Positions 25,431-33,700 of a stretch of DNA of 64,000 bases are shown one piece after another. The notes beneath the pieces are model-generated. The model was not told the origin of the DNA. It searched no databases and saw nothing but the letters and a program-made list of their open reading frames with translations. Source of the stretch: Pseudarthrobacter sp. IC2-21 (lineage in GTDB: Bacteria > Actinomycetota > Actinomycetes > Actinomycetales > Micrococcaceae); assembly GCF_034048115.1 (NCBI RefSeq), contig NZ_CP139145.1:3224001-3288000 (forward strand), written 5' to 3'. The position numbers were made by a program, and so were the translations under genes. Positions within the stretch are counted from its first letter, which is position 1; each line of letters opens with the position of its first letter.

Positions 25431-25503
25431 CGGGGGGCATATTGCCGGTGACCGGGCCCCGGGCGGGCTCAGGGGGCGGCGTTTCCGTGTCAATGTGCCC
25501 CGG
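25431..25503. repeat. Family C 73-bp element, copy 3
   Basis: 73-bp element with imperfect terminal arms (GGGGGGCATATTG / CAATGTGCCCC). It is co-linear with the 73-bp element at 25722-25794. Both carry CGGGCCCCG at the same offset and end in a GGCGT-T-TCCGTGTC block before the right arm. Its right arm supplies the stop codon of the SRPBCC remnant (TGA at 25492-25490). Confidence 0.7.
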
Positions 25504-25720
25504 TTCGGCTGGTGGCGCCGGCCAGGAACCTCCCACGGTGGGCGATGAGGCGCTCCAGGTACCGGCGGAGCACCAGCTTTTCGACGAGGCGCCCCAGGAT
25601 CCCGAAGGGCGCGGTGAACTCCACCCGGTCCGTCATGATGCATCCACGCTGCGGGACGCCGAAATGCCAGGCCTGCCAGGTCACCTGCTGGCCTTCACCG
25701 ATCAGGCCAGCCGCCCGCCG
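25490..25720 (-). pseudogene. SRPBCC family gene remnant between two repeats
   Basis: The minus-strand reading frame gives GLIGEGQQVTWQAWHFGVPQR, then jumps to IMTDRVEFTAPFGILGRL and a C-terminal VLRRYLERLIAHRGRFL helix. In the polyketide-cyclase/SRPBCC family these two blocks are normally separated by about 40 residues and preceded by about 60 more (from memory of the family, not an alignment). The fragment therefore lacks its N-terminus and its middle. It is bounded by the 73-bp family C elements at 25722-25794 and 25431-25503. The second of these provides its last residues and stop. An expressed short protein cannot be excluded. Confidence 0.65.
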
Positions 25721-25721
25721 T

Positions 25722-25794
25722 CCTGGGGCACATTGACGGGGCTCGGGCCCCGAACCGGCCGAATCAGCGGCGTGTCCGTGTCGAAGTGCCCCGG
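25722..25794. repeat. Family C 73-bp element, copy 4
   Basis: Arms CCTGGGGCACATTGA (25722-25736) and TCGAAGTGCCCCGG (25781-25794). It is a direct repeat of 25431-25503 in the same orientation and of exactly equal length. It lies upstream of the SRPBCC remnant and beyond the terminator of the ABC operon. Confidence 0.7.
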
Positions 25795-25818
25795 TTTGGC
25801 CGCTGGCGCAGGAAACAG

Positions 25819-25853
25819 CAATGCCCGACGGCGGGACTCGCCGTCGGGCATTG
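25819..25853 (-). terminator. Terminator hairpin of the sulfonate ABC operon
   Basis: Perfect 15-bp stem: CAATGCCCGACGGCG (25819-25833) with CGCCGTCGGGCATTG (25839-25853), loop GGACT. It lies 33 bp beyond the permease stop. Confidence 0.88.
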
Positions 25854-25886
25854 AGCGGAACTTGTGTGCCTCTTAGGTAGAGCGGC

Positions 25887-26927
25887 CTAGCGGGTGCTGC
25901 CGGCGAGGAGGCCGCGGCTGCGGAGGAGTCGCTTCTCGATGGGCCCGAACACCAAAAGCTCGATGAGGATGCCGACGGCGAGGATCAGCAGGATGGCGGC
26001 CATCACGATGGTCATGTCGGAAAGAACCCGGCCCTGATCCAGCAGCGAGCCCAGGCCGAAGCCGATGGTGCCGCCCACGGCAATGATTTCAGCGGCCATG
26101 AGGGAGCGCCAAGAGAAGGCCCAGCCCTGCTTGAGACCGCTGAGGTAGCCGGGCAGTGCGGCGGGAAGGATGATTTGCAGGGCCATCTGGAGTCGGTTCG
26201 CGCCCAGGACCGTGCCCACCCGGCGGTATTGGGGCGGGATCTGGTCCACGCCGGAGATGAGCCCGTTGATGATGGACGGAATGGCGCCCATGAAAATCAC
26301 GAAGTACACGGTGGCGTCCGAGAGGCCGAACCAGATGATCGCGGCAGGAACCCAGGCCACGGATGGCAGCACCTGCAGTCCGGAGATCAATGGCCCGAAG
26401 GCACGGCGCAGCGGAGCAACCTGGGCCAGCAGCAGCCCCACTGGCGTTGCGATGGCCACCGAAATCAGGAACCCCACTACTCCGCGCTGGAGCGAGGTCC
26501 AGACCGCTTCCTGCAGCTTGCCCTCGCCCCAGAGCACTCCAACCTGTCCCAGGACGTCGAGCGGGCCCGGGACAAGGTCACGGCGCTTGACGCCCAGCGA
26601 GACGTAGATCTGCCAGGCCAGGACCAGGACCACCAGGGCGGCGACCGGCAGGAGCACCCGGCTCCAGTCGATCCGGTGCTTGCGCGAGGTATCGGACTGG
26701 AGCGAGTCCAGCCCGGATTCGAGCTCACGCAGGTCCTCGGTCCCGGTGGACGTGCGGGTCAGGGCGGCATGGACGTGCTCGCGGGCTGCGGGCGCAGCGC
26801 CGGATGCCGCCCAGGGAGTGGCCTCGGGCCTTCCTGAGCGGGACGCGATGCTGCTTGCAGCATCGCCGTCCCGCGAAGGGGCGGGGGCGGCATCCGGCGC
26901 GGAGCCGGACAGGAACTTACTTGGCAT
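25887..26927 (-). CDS. ABC transporter permease, sulfonate/taurine (SsuC) type
   Basis: 346-residue inner-membrane permease of the SsuC/TauC/NrtB group with about six helices. It contains the cytoplasmic EAA loop (GANRLQMALQIILPAALPGYLSGLKQGWAF, positions about 230-260), which docks on the ATPase. ATG 26927 has GAGGAG 9 nt upstream and overlaps the ATPase gene by 11 bp. The N-terminal tail of about 85 residues before the first helix, rich in Ala/Ser/Arg, is much longer than usual for this family and is predicted disordered. Sulfonate specificity is inferred from homology style and from the sulfur-assimilation genes around it. Confidence 0.88.
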   Translation of the reverse strand: MPSKFLSGSAPDAAPAPSRDGDAASSIASRSGRPEATPWAASGAAPAAREHVHAALTRTSTGTEDLRELESGLDSLQSDTSRKHRIDWSRVLLPVAALVVLVLAWQIYVSLGVKRRDLVPGPLDVLGQVGVLWGEGKLQEAVWTSLQRGVVGFLISVAIATPVGLLLAQVAPLRRAFGPLISGLQVLPSVAWVPAAIIWFGLSDATVYFVIFMGAIPSIINGLISGVDQIPPQYRRVGTVLGANRLQMALQIILPAALPGYLSGLKQGWAFSWRSLMAAEIIAVGGTIGFGLGSLLDQGRVLSDMTIVMAAILLILAVGILIELLVFGPIEKRLLRSRGLLAGSTR

Positions 26928-27642
26928 GGCGGCGGATCTCCTCACGGAGCCGGGCGGTGATGACCCCGGTCAGCTGTCCGGCGAGGCCGGCGTCGGTTCG
27001 GTGTTCCTCGGTGACGGCCCATTCCTGGACCACCCGGCCGGGGCGGGAGGACAGCAACAGCACGCGCTGGCCCAGCCGCACGGCCTCGCGGACGTTGTGC
27101 GTGACAAAAACGATGGTGCGCCCGGTTTCCTTCCAGATGCGTTCCAGCTCATCGTGGAGGAGGTCGCGGGTAATGGCGTCGAGGGCGGCGAACGGCTCAT
27201 CCATCAGCAGCAGCTGCCGGTCCTGCGAGAGCGCCCGGGCCAGTGCCACGCGCTGGCGCATGCCGCCGGAGAGTTCGTGCGGGCGCTTGTCCCCGGCACC
27301 GCCGAGGTGCACCAGGTCCAGGAGTTCGTCGGCCTTGACACGCCGCTCGGCCTTCCCCACACCGCGCAGCTTGAGGGCAAGTTCGATGTTTTCCCGCGCG
27401 GTCAGCCACGGGAACAGGGCGGCGTCCTGGAACATAAAGGCAGCGCCGTCGCTGGGAACTTCCAGGGCGCCCGACGTCGGGGCCTCCAGTCCCGCCATGA
27501 TGTTCAGCAGGGTGGATTTGCCGCAGCCGGACGCACCGAGGAGGGCGACGAACTCGCCCGAGCCGATGGTGGCGTTGACATCCTCCAGCACCGGGGCGCC
27601 GTCGCCGAAGCGCTTGCCCAGCTGTTCCAGTATGACTGGCAT
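26917..27642 (-). CDS. ABC transporter ATP-binding protein, sulfonate (SsuB) type
   Basis: 241-residue ATPase of the nitrate/sulfonate/taurine importer family. It has Walker A GASGCGKST (about 36-44), the Q-loop MFQDAALFPW, signature LSGGMRQRVALARAL, Walker B LLLMDEPFAALD and the H-loop FVTHNV. It energises import together with the permease it overlaps and the binding protein upstream. The gap to the binding-protein gene is 57 bp. Aliphatic sulfonates or sulfate esters are the likely cargo given the surrounding cys genes. Confidence 0.92.
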   Translation of the reverse strand: MPVILEQLGKRFGDGAPVLEDVNATIGSGEFVALLGASGCGKSTLLNIMAGLEAPTSGALEVPSDGAAFMFQDAALFPWLTARENIELALKLRGVGKAERRVKADELLDLVHLGGAGDKRPHELSGGMRQRVALARALSQDRQLLLMDEPFAALDAITRDLLHDELERIWKETGRTIVFVTHNVREAVRLGQRVLLLSSRPGRVVQEWAVTEEHRTDAGLAGQLTGVITARLREEIRRHAK

Positions 27643-27699
27643 GGTCCCGTCCTTACGTTGGTGGTGGTGCTGTGGCAGCGAGGTCAGTCCCTGCTAAGG

Positions 27700-28854
27700 T
27701 CAGTCCCGGCCAAGGCCGGCGGCGGAGATGTGCCGGCCGGCGCCGATCACGTCGTTCAGGGCGCGGAGGTCGAACAGGCCGGCGATGTCGGCCTGTTTGG
27801 TGGTGCCGGCCGCCACTCCGTCTTTGAGCAGTTTGGGGTAGGTCCCGGCGAGCGGGTCGACGGTGAAAATGATGCTCTGCAGGGACCGTTCCAGCACGCC
27901 GGCAGGCAGCGCCGCGCCGGCCGATTCCTGGAGCGCGGAGTTGATGACATCCGCCTTCTCCGCGGCTGGTGCATTGTTCAGCCAGGCCACGGATTCGGCG
28001 TGGCCGCGGAGGAGGGCCTTGACGGTGTCCGGGTGTTCGGCGGCGAACGTCTTGTTCACGATCAGGATGGTGGTGGGGAACTCGCCGGCCTTGCCGGACA
28101 GCGAGCCGTCCCACAGGTCCTTTTCGTCCACCAGCACCTTCGCCCCGGCGGTCAGCACCAGACGGGAGGCCCACGGCTCAGGCAACCACGCGCCGTCGAG
28201 CTTTCCGTCCTGGAACAGCTTCAGCGTCTGCGCGTTATCCGTGGGATTGATGGCGACGTCCCCGCTGCCGTCCACGTTGGTCCTGTAGCCCTGCGAGGAC
28301 AGCCACGCCCGGAGCGCCACATCCTGGGTACCGCCCAGCTGAGGCGAGGCCAGGGTCTTGCCACGCAAGTCAGCTGCGGAGCTGATGCCGGGCTTGACCA
28401 CCAGCTGCGCCCCGCCCGCAGCGGCGCCCGCGATGACGCTGACGGACTCCCCGTGGCTTTTGACGAAGGAGTTGATGGCCGGGTTGGGGCCGATGTAGGC
28501 CGCATCAATGGCGCCGGCATTCAGGGCTTCGATGGCGGCGGGCCCGGCGTTGAACGTTTCGGTGCTGAGTTTGGTGGGGCCGAGGTTCCGGGCCAGGATC
28601 CCCTGCTTCACGCCCACCAGCGCGGCGGCGTGGGTCAGGTTTCCGAAGTAGCCCAGCTTCAGTTCCTCGGCCGGTGCGGGCGCCGGGGCAGCCTCTGCGG
28701 CCGCATCGCGCGAAATGCTGGACGCCACCACGGCGCCGATGCCAATTAGCAGCACGAGCCCGATGGCCAGGGCTGCTTCGACGGCGCGCTTGCGCCGTGG
28801 GACAGCATTTTCGCCTGCCACTATGCGGGTCATCCCGGGCTTGGAACTTGTCAT
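27700..28854 (-). CDS. ABC transporter substrate-binding protein, sulfonate (SsuA) type
   Basis: 384-residue binding protein, first gene of the importer. A basic N-terminus and one hydrophobic helix (about 26-47) anchor or export it. No lipobox cysteine is visible, so it may stay membrane-tethered or be cleaved. The mature part has the SsuA/THI5-like fold: LKLGYFGNLTHAAALVGVKQGIL, FNAGPAAIEALNAGAIDAAYIGPNPAIN, LRGKTLASPQLGGTQDVALRAWL, and PEPWASRLV. No strong Shine-Dalgarno precedes ATG 28854; TATGGT lies six nucleotides upstream, compatible with a leaderless mRNA. Confidence 0.88.
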   Translation of the reverse strand: MTSSKPGMTRIVAGENAVPRRKRAVEAALAIGLVLLIGIGAVVASSISRDAAAEAAPAPAPAEELKLGYFGNLTHAAALVGVKQGILARNLGPTKLSTETFNAGPAAIEALNAGAIDAAYIGPNPAINSFVKSHGESVSVIAGAAAGGAQLVVKPGISSAADLRGKTLASPQLGGTQDVALRAWLSSQGYRTNVDGSGDVAINPTDNAQTLKLFQDGKLDGAWLPEPWASRLVLTAGAKVLVDEKDLWDGSLSGKAGEFPTTILIVNKTFAAEHPDTVKALLRGHAESVAWLNNAPAAEKADVINSALQESAGAALPAGVLERSLQSIIFTVDPLAGTYPKLLKDGVAAGTTKQADIAGLFDLRALNDVIGAGRHISAAGLGRD

Positions 28855-28970
28855 TGTTTCACCATAGGGAGTGGCTTAAACCCATTCAATGAAGCAGAAA
28901 CGGGGGGTCACGCACGTTCACGCGGCGTCATATTCCAGGCCCCATACCCGGCGGCGGGGCGTCGCCGGGG

Positions 28971-29981
28971 TTAGTCCTGCATGCGCTCCAGCCGGTGCGT
29001 CAGCTTCGCTTCCCGCTTGGGGTCATCCCCCAGCGACTTGGTGCGCGCAATGTAGTCCGGGCCCCAGGTCTTCAGCAGGAAGTCGTCGGCGATGCGGACG
29101 TGCCCGGCGCGGAATTTGTAGTCCATCCGCTTGGCCACGCCAGACCAGTCCGCGGCACCAAAGAGCCCTTCGGCGTCGGCCACCGTGCGCACGCCGTTGG
29201 CAGCCAGCAGGTCCCCCAGCCAGGTGTATTGGCGGGCCTGGCTCCTGGGGTGCTCGGGCAGCAGCCGCGCGAGCATGTCCTGGAGGATGTCCCCGGTGAG
29301 TTCGGTGGCGGCGGGGTCCACCGCAAACCCGGCCGTGCTTTCAGCCTGGCGGCGCTTGACGATGTCGTTGATGGCCGAGAACTGCGCGTCCGCCAGTTCG
29401 ATCAGCGTTGACGCCATGGTGAACGCGCGGTCCACCTCAGCGTTGGACTCGGCGAGGCCCTTGTAGCGGATGTCATGCTCAAAGGCAGCCCAGGCATGCT
29501 GCAGCACGGTCCTGATCTGAACCTCGAAACGCTCACCGATATAAGCCTGGCAGCCCACCGGCACGTTTTCCGCCGGGACTTCGAGGATGAGGTGCCTCCC
29601 GGCGTAGCCGATCTGGCCGTTCCGCCGCTGGGAGCTGGTCTTGTCATCGTCCTCGCGGCAGTTGAACTGGCCCTTGAGTGCTGTGGCCACGTCCGCGATG
29701 TCCGGCTCGAGAAACATGATCACGCGGACCCCGATGAGGTCGTCGAGCTGTTCGAGGCCGTGTTCATACTTGAACCGTCCGTCCGCGGTGAGCCGGTCAA
29801 GCTTTCCCCTGACGGAAACCGGGTCCTTCACCCTCGACTGCACGGTGTGATGGTTCAGGCCATCGTCCCGGAGCCTGGCCCGGATGGCGTGCCCGATCGC
29901 ATCAGATGCCCTATTCAGGCGCGGCAGGCGTGCCTCGTATTGCTCCAGGGAGCGGGCAACGAGTGACTCATGATCTTCCAA
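28971..29981 (-). CDS. RelA/SpoT synthetase-domain protein
   Basis: 336-residue protein with a nucleotidyltransferase domain of the (p)ppGpp synthetase type. Marks are VKDPVSVRGKLDRL (about 51-64), EQLDDLIGVRVIMFLE, RHLILEV and the substrate-binding EVQIRTVLQHAWAAFEHDI (about 153-171). It lacks the HD hydrolase domain and TGS/ACT regulatory domains, so it resembles a small alarmone synthetase, but it carries an extra C-terminal region of about 110 residues with no clear assignment. Start is TTG 29981, with GAGGGGG about 5 nt upstream. Why it lies between sulfur genes is unclear; stress signalling is the expected role. Confidence 0.87.
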   Translation of the reverse strand: MEDHESLVARSLEQYEARLPRLNRASDAIGHAIRARLRDDGLNHHTVQSRVKDPVSVRGKLDRLTADGRFKYEHGLEQLDDLIGVRVIMFLEPDIADVATALKGQFNCREDDDKTSSQRRNGQIGYAGRHLILEVPAENVPVGCQAYIGERFEVQIRTVLQHAWAAFEHDIRYKGLAESNAEVDRAFTMASTLIELADAQFSAINDIVKRRQAESTAGFAVDPAATELTGDILQDMLARLLPEHPRSQARQYTWLGDLLAANGVRTVADAEGLFGAADWSGVAKRMDYKFRAGHVRIADDFLLKTWGPDYIARTKSLGDDPKREAKLTHRLERMQD

Positions 29982-30060
29982 CCGGTCCCCCTCGGATTCC
30001 CGCGTGGCCTGTACCCTGCAGAGTATCCAAGGCAGCAGGATTCAGCCACTGTGGCCCTGG

Positions 30061-31227
30061 TCAGTCACCCTTAACGTTGATCAGCTGGCGCAGCTTGTGC
30101 CGCACCGTGACCAGGCCCGCGGCGTCCTGCATGACCTGGTCGATCGGCTTGTACGCCGCCGGAATCTCGTCAATGAACGCCTCGGTGGCCCGGAACTCAA
30201 TCCCCTGCATGGCCGTCTTCAGCTCCGCCAGCGAGAAGGTCTTGCGCGCCGCGGTCCGCGAATACCCGCGGCCGGCGCCGTGCGGGGAGGAATTGAGGGA
30301 AACGGGGTTGCCGAGTCCCTCCACAACGTACGACGCCGTCCCCATCGATCCGGGGATCAGTCCGGGATCGCCGTGCTCGGCTTTGATGGCCCCCTTGCGG
30401 GAGACCCACACCGACTTCCCGTAGTGCGTCTCCTGCCGGGTGAAGTTGTGGTGGCAGTTGATCCGTTCCCGCTCGGTGACGGGGCCTCCCACCCAGTGGC
30501 TGAACTGCGTGATGACGCGGTCCATCATTTCCTCGCGGTTCAGCAGCGCGAAATGCTGGGCCCAGCGGAGCTCCTTGATGTACCGGTCGAACTCGGACGT
30601 GCCTTCCTCCAAATACGCGAGGTCCGGATCGGGCAGCCTGGTGCCACGCTTCCGGTTCACCTGTTGTGCGACGCCGATATGGTGCTGGGCGATCTTGTTG
30701 CCTACGCCGCGGGACCCGGAGTGCAGGAACAGCCAGACGGCGTCGGATTCGTCGGCGGAGACCTCGATGAAGTGGTTGCCCGAGCCCAGGGAGCCCAGCT
30801 GCAGCTCCCACTTTTCCACGTACTGGGCAGGGTTGAAGCCTGCCTTGGCTGCGAGCTTCCTGAGCTCGGCGATCCGCGGCTCGGCAGTGGCTTTGACGGT
30901 CCGGTTGTTGTGGCCGGCGGACAGCGGGATCACGCGTTCAATGTCTTCGCGCAGCCGCTTCCGGTCCCGGGGCAGGTCCTGGACCGAGTACTGGGTCCGG
31001 ACGGCGATCATGCCGCAGCCGATGTCCACGCCCACGGCGGCCGGGATGATGGCGCGCAGGGTGGGAATGACGGAGCCCACCGTGGCGCCCTTGCCCAGAT
31101 GCGCGTCCGGCATCAGGGCGAGGTGGGGATAGATGAAGGGCAGCGTGGACGTGGCGATGGCCTGCGCCCGGGTGTTCTCATCCAGGATCGAGGCCCAGTT
31201 GATGAGCTTGGGTGTGATGGATTCCAA
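30061..31227 (-). CDS. rtcB: RNA-splicing ligase RtcB
   Basis: 388-residue GTP- and Mn-dependent RNA ligase joining 2',3'-cyclic-phosphate and 5'-OH ends. Visible metal and guanylate-site motifs are MPDAHLGKGATVGSV, GVDIGCGM (metal Cys), LGSGNHFIEV, FLHSGSRGVGN, NCHHNF and the guanylylated His in SPHGAGRGYSRTAARK. It is complete. The start is TTG 31227 with GGAGGG 8 nt upstream, rather than the longer frame. It lies 79 bp beyond cysN on the same strand. RNA repair is family knowledge; no archease or RtcA gene is nearby. Confidence 0.93.
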   Translation of the reverse strand: MESITPKLINWASILDENTRAQAIATSTLPFIYPHLALMPDAHLGKGATVGSVIPTLRAIIPAAVGVDIGCGMIAVRTQYSVQDLPRDRKRLREDIERVIPLSAGHNNRTVKATAEPRIAELRKLAAKAGFNPAQYVEKWELQLGSLGSGNHFIEVSADESDAVWLFLHSGSRGVGNKIAQHHIGVAQQVNRKRGTRLPDPDLAYLEEGTSEFDRYIKELRWAQHFALLNREEMMDRVITQFSHWVGGPVTERERINCHHNFTRQETHYGKSVWVSRKGAIKAEHGDPGLIPGSMGTASYVVEGLGNPVSLNSSPHGAGRGYSRTAARKTFSLAELKTAMQGIEFRATEAFIDEIPAAYKPIDQVMQDAAGLVTVRHKLRQLINVKGD

Positions 31228-31306
31228 CGGTCTGCCCTCCCACTCCCGATGATGGGCCGGAGGGCAGGCGGGAGGCAAGGGTGCCCCGGGAAGCCCGCAG
31301 ACGGCC

Positions 31307-32752
31307 TCAGATGGAGTAGCGGTCGTCCTCGTGGTCGCCCGGGTGGTCCTTGACCAGGCCCGCGGCCAGCGTGTTGCCGTCCTGCGGGTCGATCACCAGG
31401 AACGCGCCGGTCCGCCGGTGATGCAGGTAATTCTCGAGCGGCAGCGGCGCGGCGAGCCGGAGCTGCGCGTGCCCGATGTCGTTGAGGTCCAGGCTGGACG
31501 CACCCTCGAGTTTGAAGGTGGCCAGGTCCAGCTTGCCGCTGACATTGCGGACCAGCGCCTGCACGGTCCGGGTGCCGTGCTTGACCAGCACCTTGGCACC
31601 CTCCCGCAGAGGCTTGGGCGAGAGCCAGCACAGCGCGGCGTACAGGTCGGCGGAGGACTCGCGGACGGTGCCGGCGGCGGCGATGGTGTCACCGCGGGCG
31701 ACGTCGAACTCCTCCGCCAGGCGGATCGCCACTGACTGCGGGGCGAACGCTTCCTGCAGGGACTCCCCGGCGAAATCGATGCCAGCCACCGTCGTCGTGC
31801 GCGGATCCTGCCCCGGCGTCAGTACGGACACGGAATCACCCACCTTCACGGACCCCTCGGTGATCTGCCCGGCGTAGGCGCGGTAGTCGCGGAAGGCCTC
31901 AACGTCCAGGCCGGCGGCCACGGCGTCGGGAGCCAGCGCACCCTGCGGCCGGATGACCAGCTGCACCGGGAAGCGGAAGCTCTCCAGCTGGGTGTCGATC
32001 TCATCGGCGGCCGGCAGGGTCTCGAGGACCTCCAGCAGGGCCGGGCCGTCGTACCAGGGGGTGCGCTCGGACCGGTCCACCACGTTGTCGCCGTCGAGGG
32101 CGGACACCGGAATCACCAGCAGGTCGTCGATGTGGTCGGCGGTCCCCAGCTCGGCGGAACCGATGCCCAGTTCGCGGGCCACCTGCTGCACGTCGGCCTG
32201 GATCTCGCGGAACACGGACTCGCTGAAGTCCACCAGGTCGATCTTGTTCACGGCCACAATCACGTGCGCCACGCGCAGCAGCTGCAGCACGGACAGGTGC
32301 CGGCGGGTCTGCTCGAGGACACCCTTGCGGGCGTCAATGAGTACGACGACGGCATCCGCCGTGGACGCGCCGGTCACCGTGTTTTTGGTGTACTGAACGT
32401 GCCCGGGGCAGTCGGCCAGGATGAAGCTGCGGCGGTCCGTGGCAAAGTAGCGGTACGCGACGTCGATGGTGATGCCCTGCTCCCGCTCGGCGCGCAGGCC
32501 GTCGGTCAGGAGGGCCAGGTCGATCGCCTGGGTGCCCGTGGCCCCGGCGCCGCCGAACCCGCGGTCCGCGGAGGTGCGGGCCACGGCGTCGAGCGTGTCG
32601 GCGAGGATCGCCTTGGAATCGTGCAGGAGGCGGCCCACCAAAGTGGACTTCCCGTCGTCGACCGATCCTGCGGTGGCGAAGCGGAAAAGCGTAGTGGGCA
32701 GGGCTGTTTCCAGGCCACCGGCGGAGCCGGACAAAACAGTTTCGGTGCTCAT
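31307..32752 (-). CDS. cysN: Sulfate adenylyltransferase subunit 1 (GTPase)
   Basis: 481-residue large subunit of ATP sulfurylase. It couples GTP hydrolysis to APS formation by CysD. The EF-Tu-like GTPase carries G1 GSVDDGKST (about 30-38), G3 DCPGHVQYTKN and G4 NKIDLVDF, followed by two beta-barrel domains. There is no C-terminal APS kinase extension, so this is CysN rather than the CysNC fusion, which fits direct APS reduction by the neighbouring CysH. The start codon abuts the cysD stop with no gap. Confidence 0.95.
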   Translation of the reverse strand: MSTETVLSGSAGGLETALPTTLFRFATAGSVDDGKSTLVGRLLHDSKAILADTLDAVARTSADRGFGGAGATGTQAIDLALLTDGLRAEREQGITIDVAYRYFATDRRSFILADCPGHVQYTKNTVTGASTADAVVVLIDARKGVLEQTRRHLSVLQLLRVAHVIVAVNKIDLVDFSESVFREIQADVQQVARELGIGSAELGTADHIDDLLVIPVSALDGDNVVDRSERTPWYDGPALLEVLETLPAADEIDTQLESFRFPVQLVIRPQGALAPDAVAAGLDVEAFRDYRAYAGQITEGSVKVGDSVSVLTPGQDPRTTTVAGIDFAGESLQEAFAPQSVAIRLAEEFDVARGDTIAAAGTVRESSADLYAALCWLSPKPLREGAKVLVKHGTRTVQALVRNVSGKLDLATFKLEGASSLDLNDIGHAQLRLAAPLPLENYLHHRRTGAFLVIDPQDGNTLAAGLVKDHPGDHEDDRYSI

Positions 32753-33700
32753 TTAGAAGTACCCATCCTTTTTGCGGTCTTCCATGGCGGCCTCGGAGAT
32801 GCGGTCATCTGCCCGGGTGGCGCCACGTTCGGTGATGGTGGAGGCGGCAACTTCAATGACGACGTCGCTCACGGTGGCGGCGTCCGATTCCACGGCGCCG
32901 GTGCAGGACATGTCCCCCACCGTGCGGTAGCGGACCTTCTTGGTGATGACTTCCTCGTGCGGCAGCGGCTGGGACACCTCGCCGACCGCTCGCCACATGC
33001 CGTCGCGGGCGAACACCTCGCGGTCGTGGGCGTAGTACAGGCCTGGCAGCTCGATGTTCTCGCGTTCGATGTAGCGCCAGATGTCCAGCTCGGTCCAGTT
33101 GCTGATGGGGAACGCGCGGACGTGCTGGCCCACGGTGTGGCGGCCGTTGTAAAGGTTCCACAGCTCGGGCCGCTGGTTGCGCGGATCCCACTGGCCGAAC
33201 TCGTCGCGCAGGCTCAGGATGCGCTCCTTGGCGCGGGCCTTGTCCTCGTCACGGCGGCCGCCGCCGAAGACGGCGTCGAACTTGTTCTGCGTGATGGCGT
33301 CCAGCAGCGGCACGGTCTGCAGCGGGTTGCGGGTGCCGTCGGCGCGATCGGCCAGCTCACCGCGGTCAATGAACTCCTGGACGCTTCCGACGACGAGCTT
33401 CAGTCCCAGCCGCTCCACCGTCCGGTCGCGGAAGTCGATGACCTCGGGGAAGTTGTGGCCGGTGTCCACGTGCAGGACGGGGAACGGAACCTTGCCGGGC
33501 CAGAATGCCTTGGTGGCCAGGTGCAGCATCACCACCGAGTCCTTGCCGCCGGAGAACAGCAGCGCAGGCTTCTCGAACTCGGCCACGACCTCGCGGATGA
33601 TGTGGATCGCTTCGGATTCGAGGGCGTCCAGGCTGGAGAGGCGTGTGGAGACGGCGGTTTCAGTCACCTGCGTGGTCTCCTCAGTTAGGAAAGTACTCAT
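32753..33700 (-). CDS. cysD: Sulfate adenylyltransferase subunit 2
   Basis: 315-residue catalytic subunit of ATP sulfurylase, making adenosine 5'-phosphosulfate from ATP and sulfate. It has the PP-loop FSGGKDSVVMLHLA (about 49-62), HVDTGHNFPEV, FGGGRRDEDKARAKER and the usual KKDGYF C-terminus. ATG 33700 overlaps the cysH stop by 4 bp (ATGA), which decides the start over an in-frame codon 15 nt upstream. It is third in the sir-cysH-cysD-cysN series. Confidence 0.95.
   Translation of the reverse strand: MSTFLTEETTQVTETAVSTRLSSLDALESEAIHIIREVVAEFEKPALLFSGGKDSVVMLHLATKAFWPGKVPFPVLHVDTGHNFPEVIDFRDRTVERLGLKLVVGSVQEFIDRGELADRADGTRNPLQTVPLLDAITQNKFDAVFGGGRRDEDKARAKERILSLRDEFGQWDPRNQRPELWNLYNGRHTVGQHVRAFPISNWTELDIWRYIERENIELPGLYYAHDREVFARDGMWRAVGEVSQPLPHEEVITKKVRYRTVGDMSCTGAVESDAATVSDVVIEVAASTITERGATRADDRISEAAMEDRKKDGYF

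Noticed and set aside
28895..28955. Possible further repeat family (GTTCACG and GCGTCA-AT blocks also near 25388-25417)
   Set aside because: Similarity between the two sites is short and gapped; not enough to define a family from this window.
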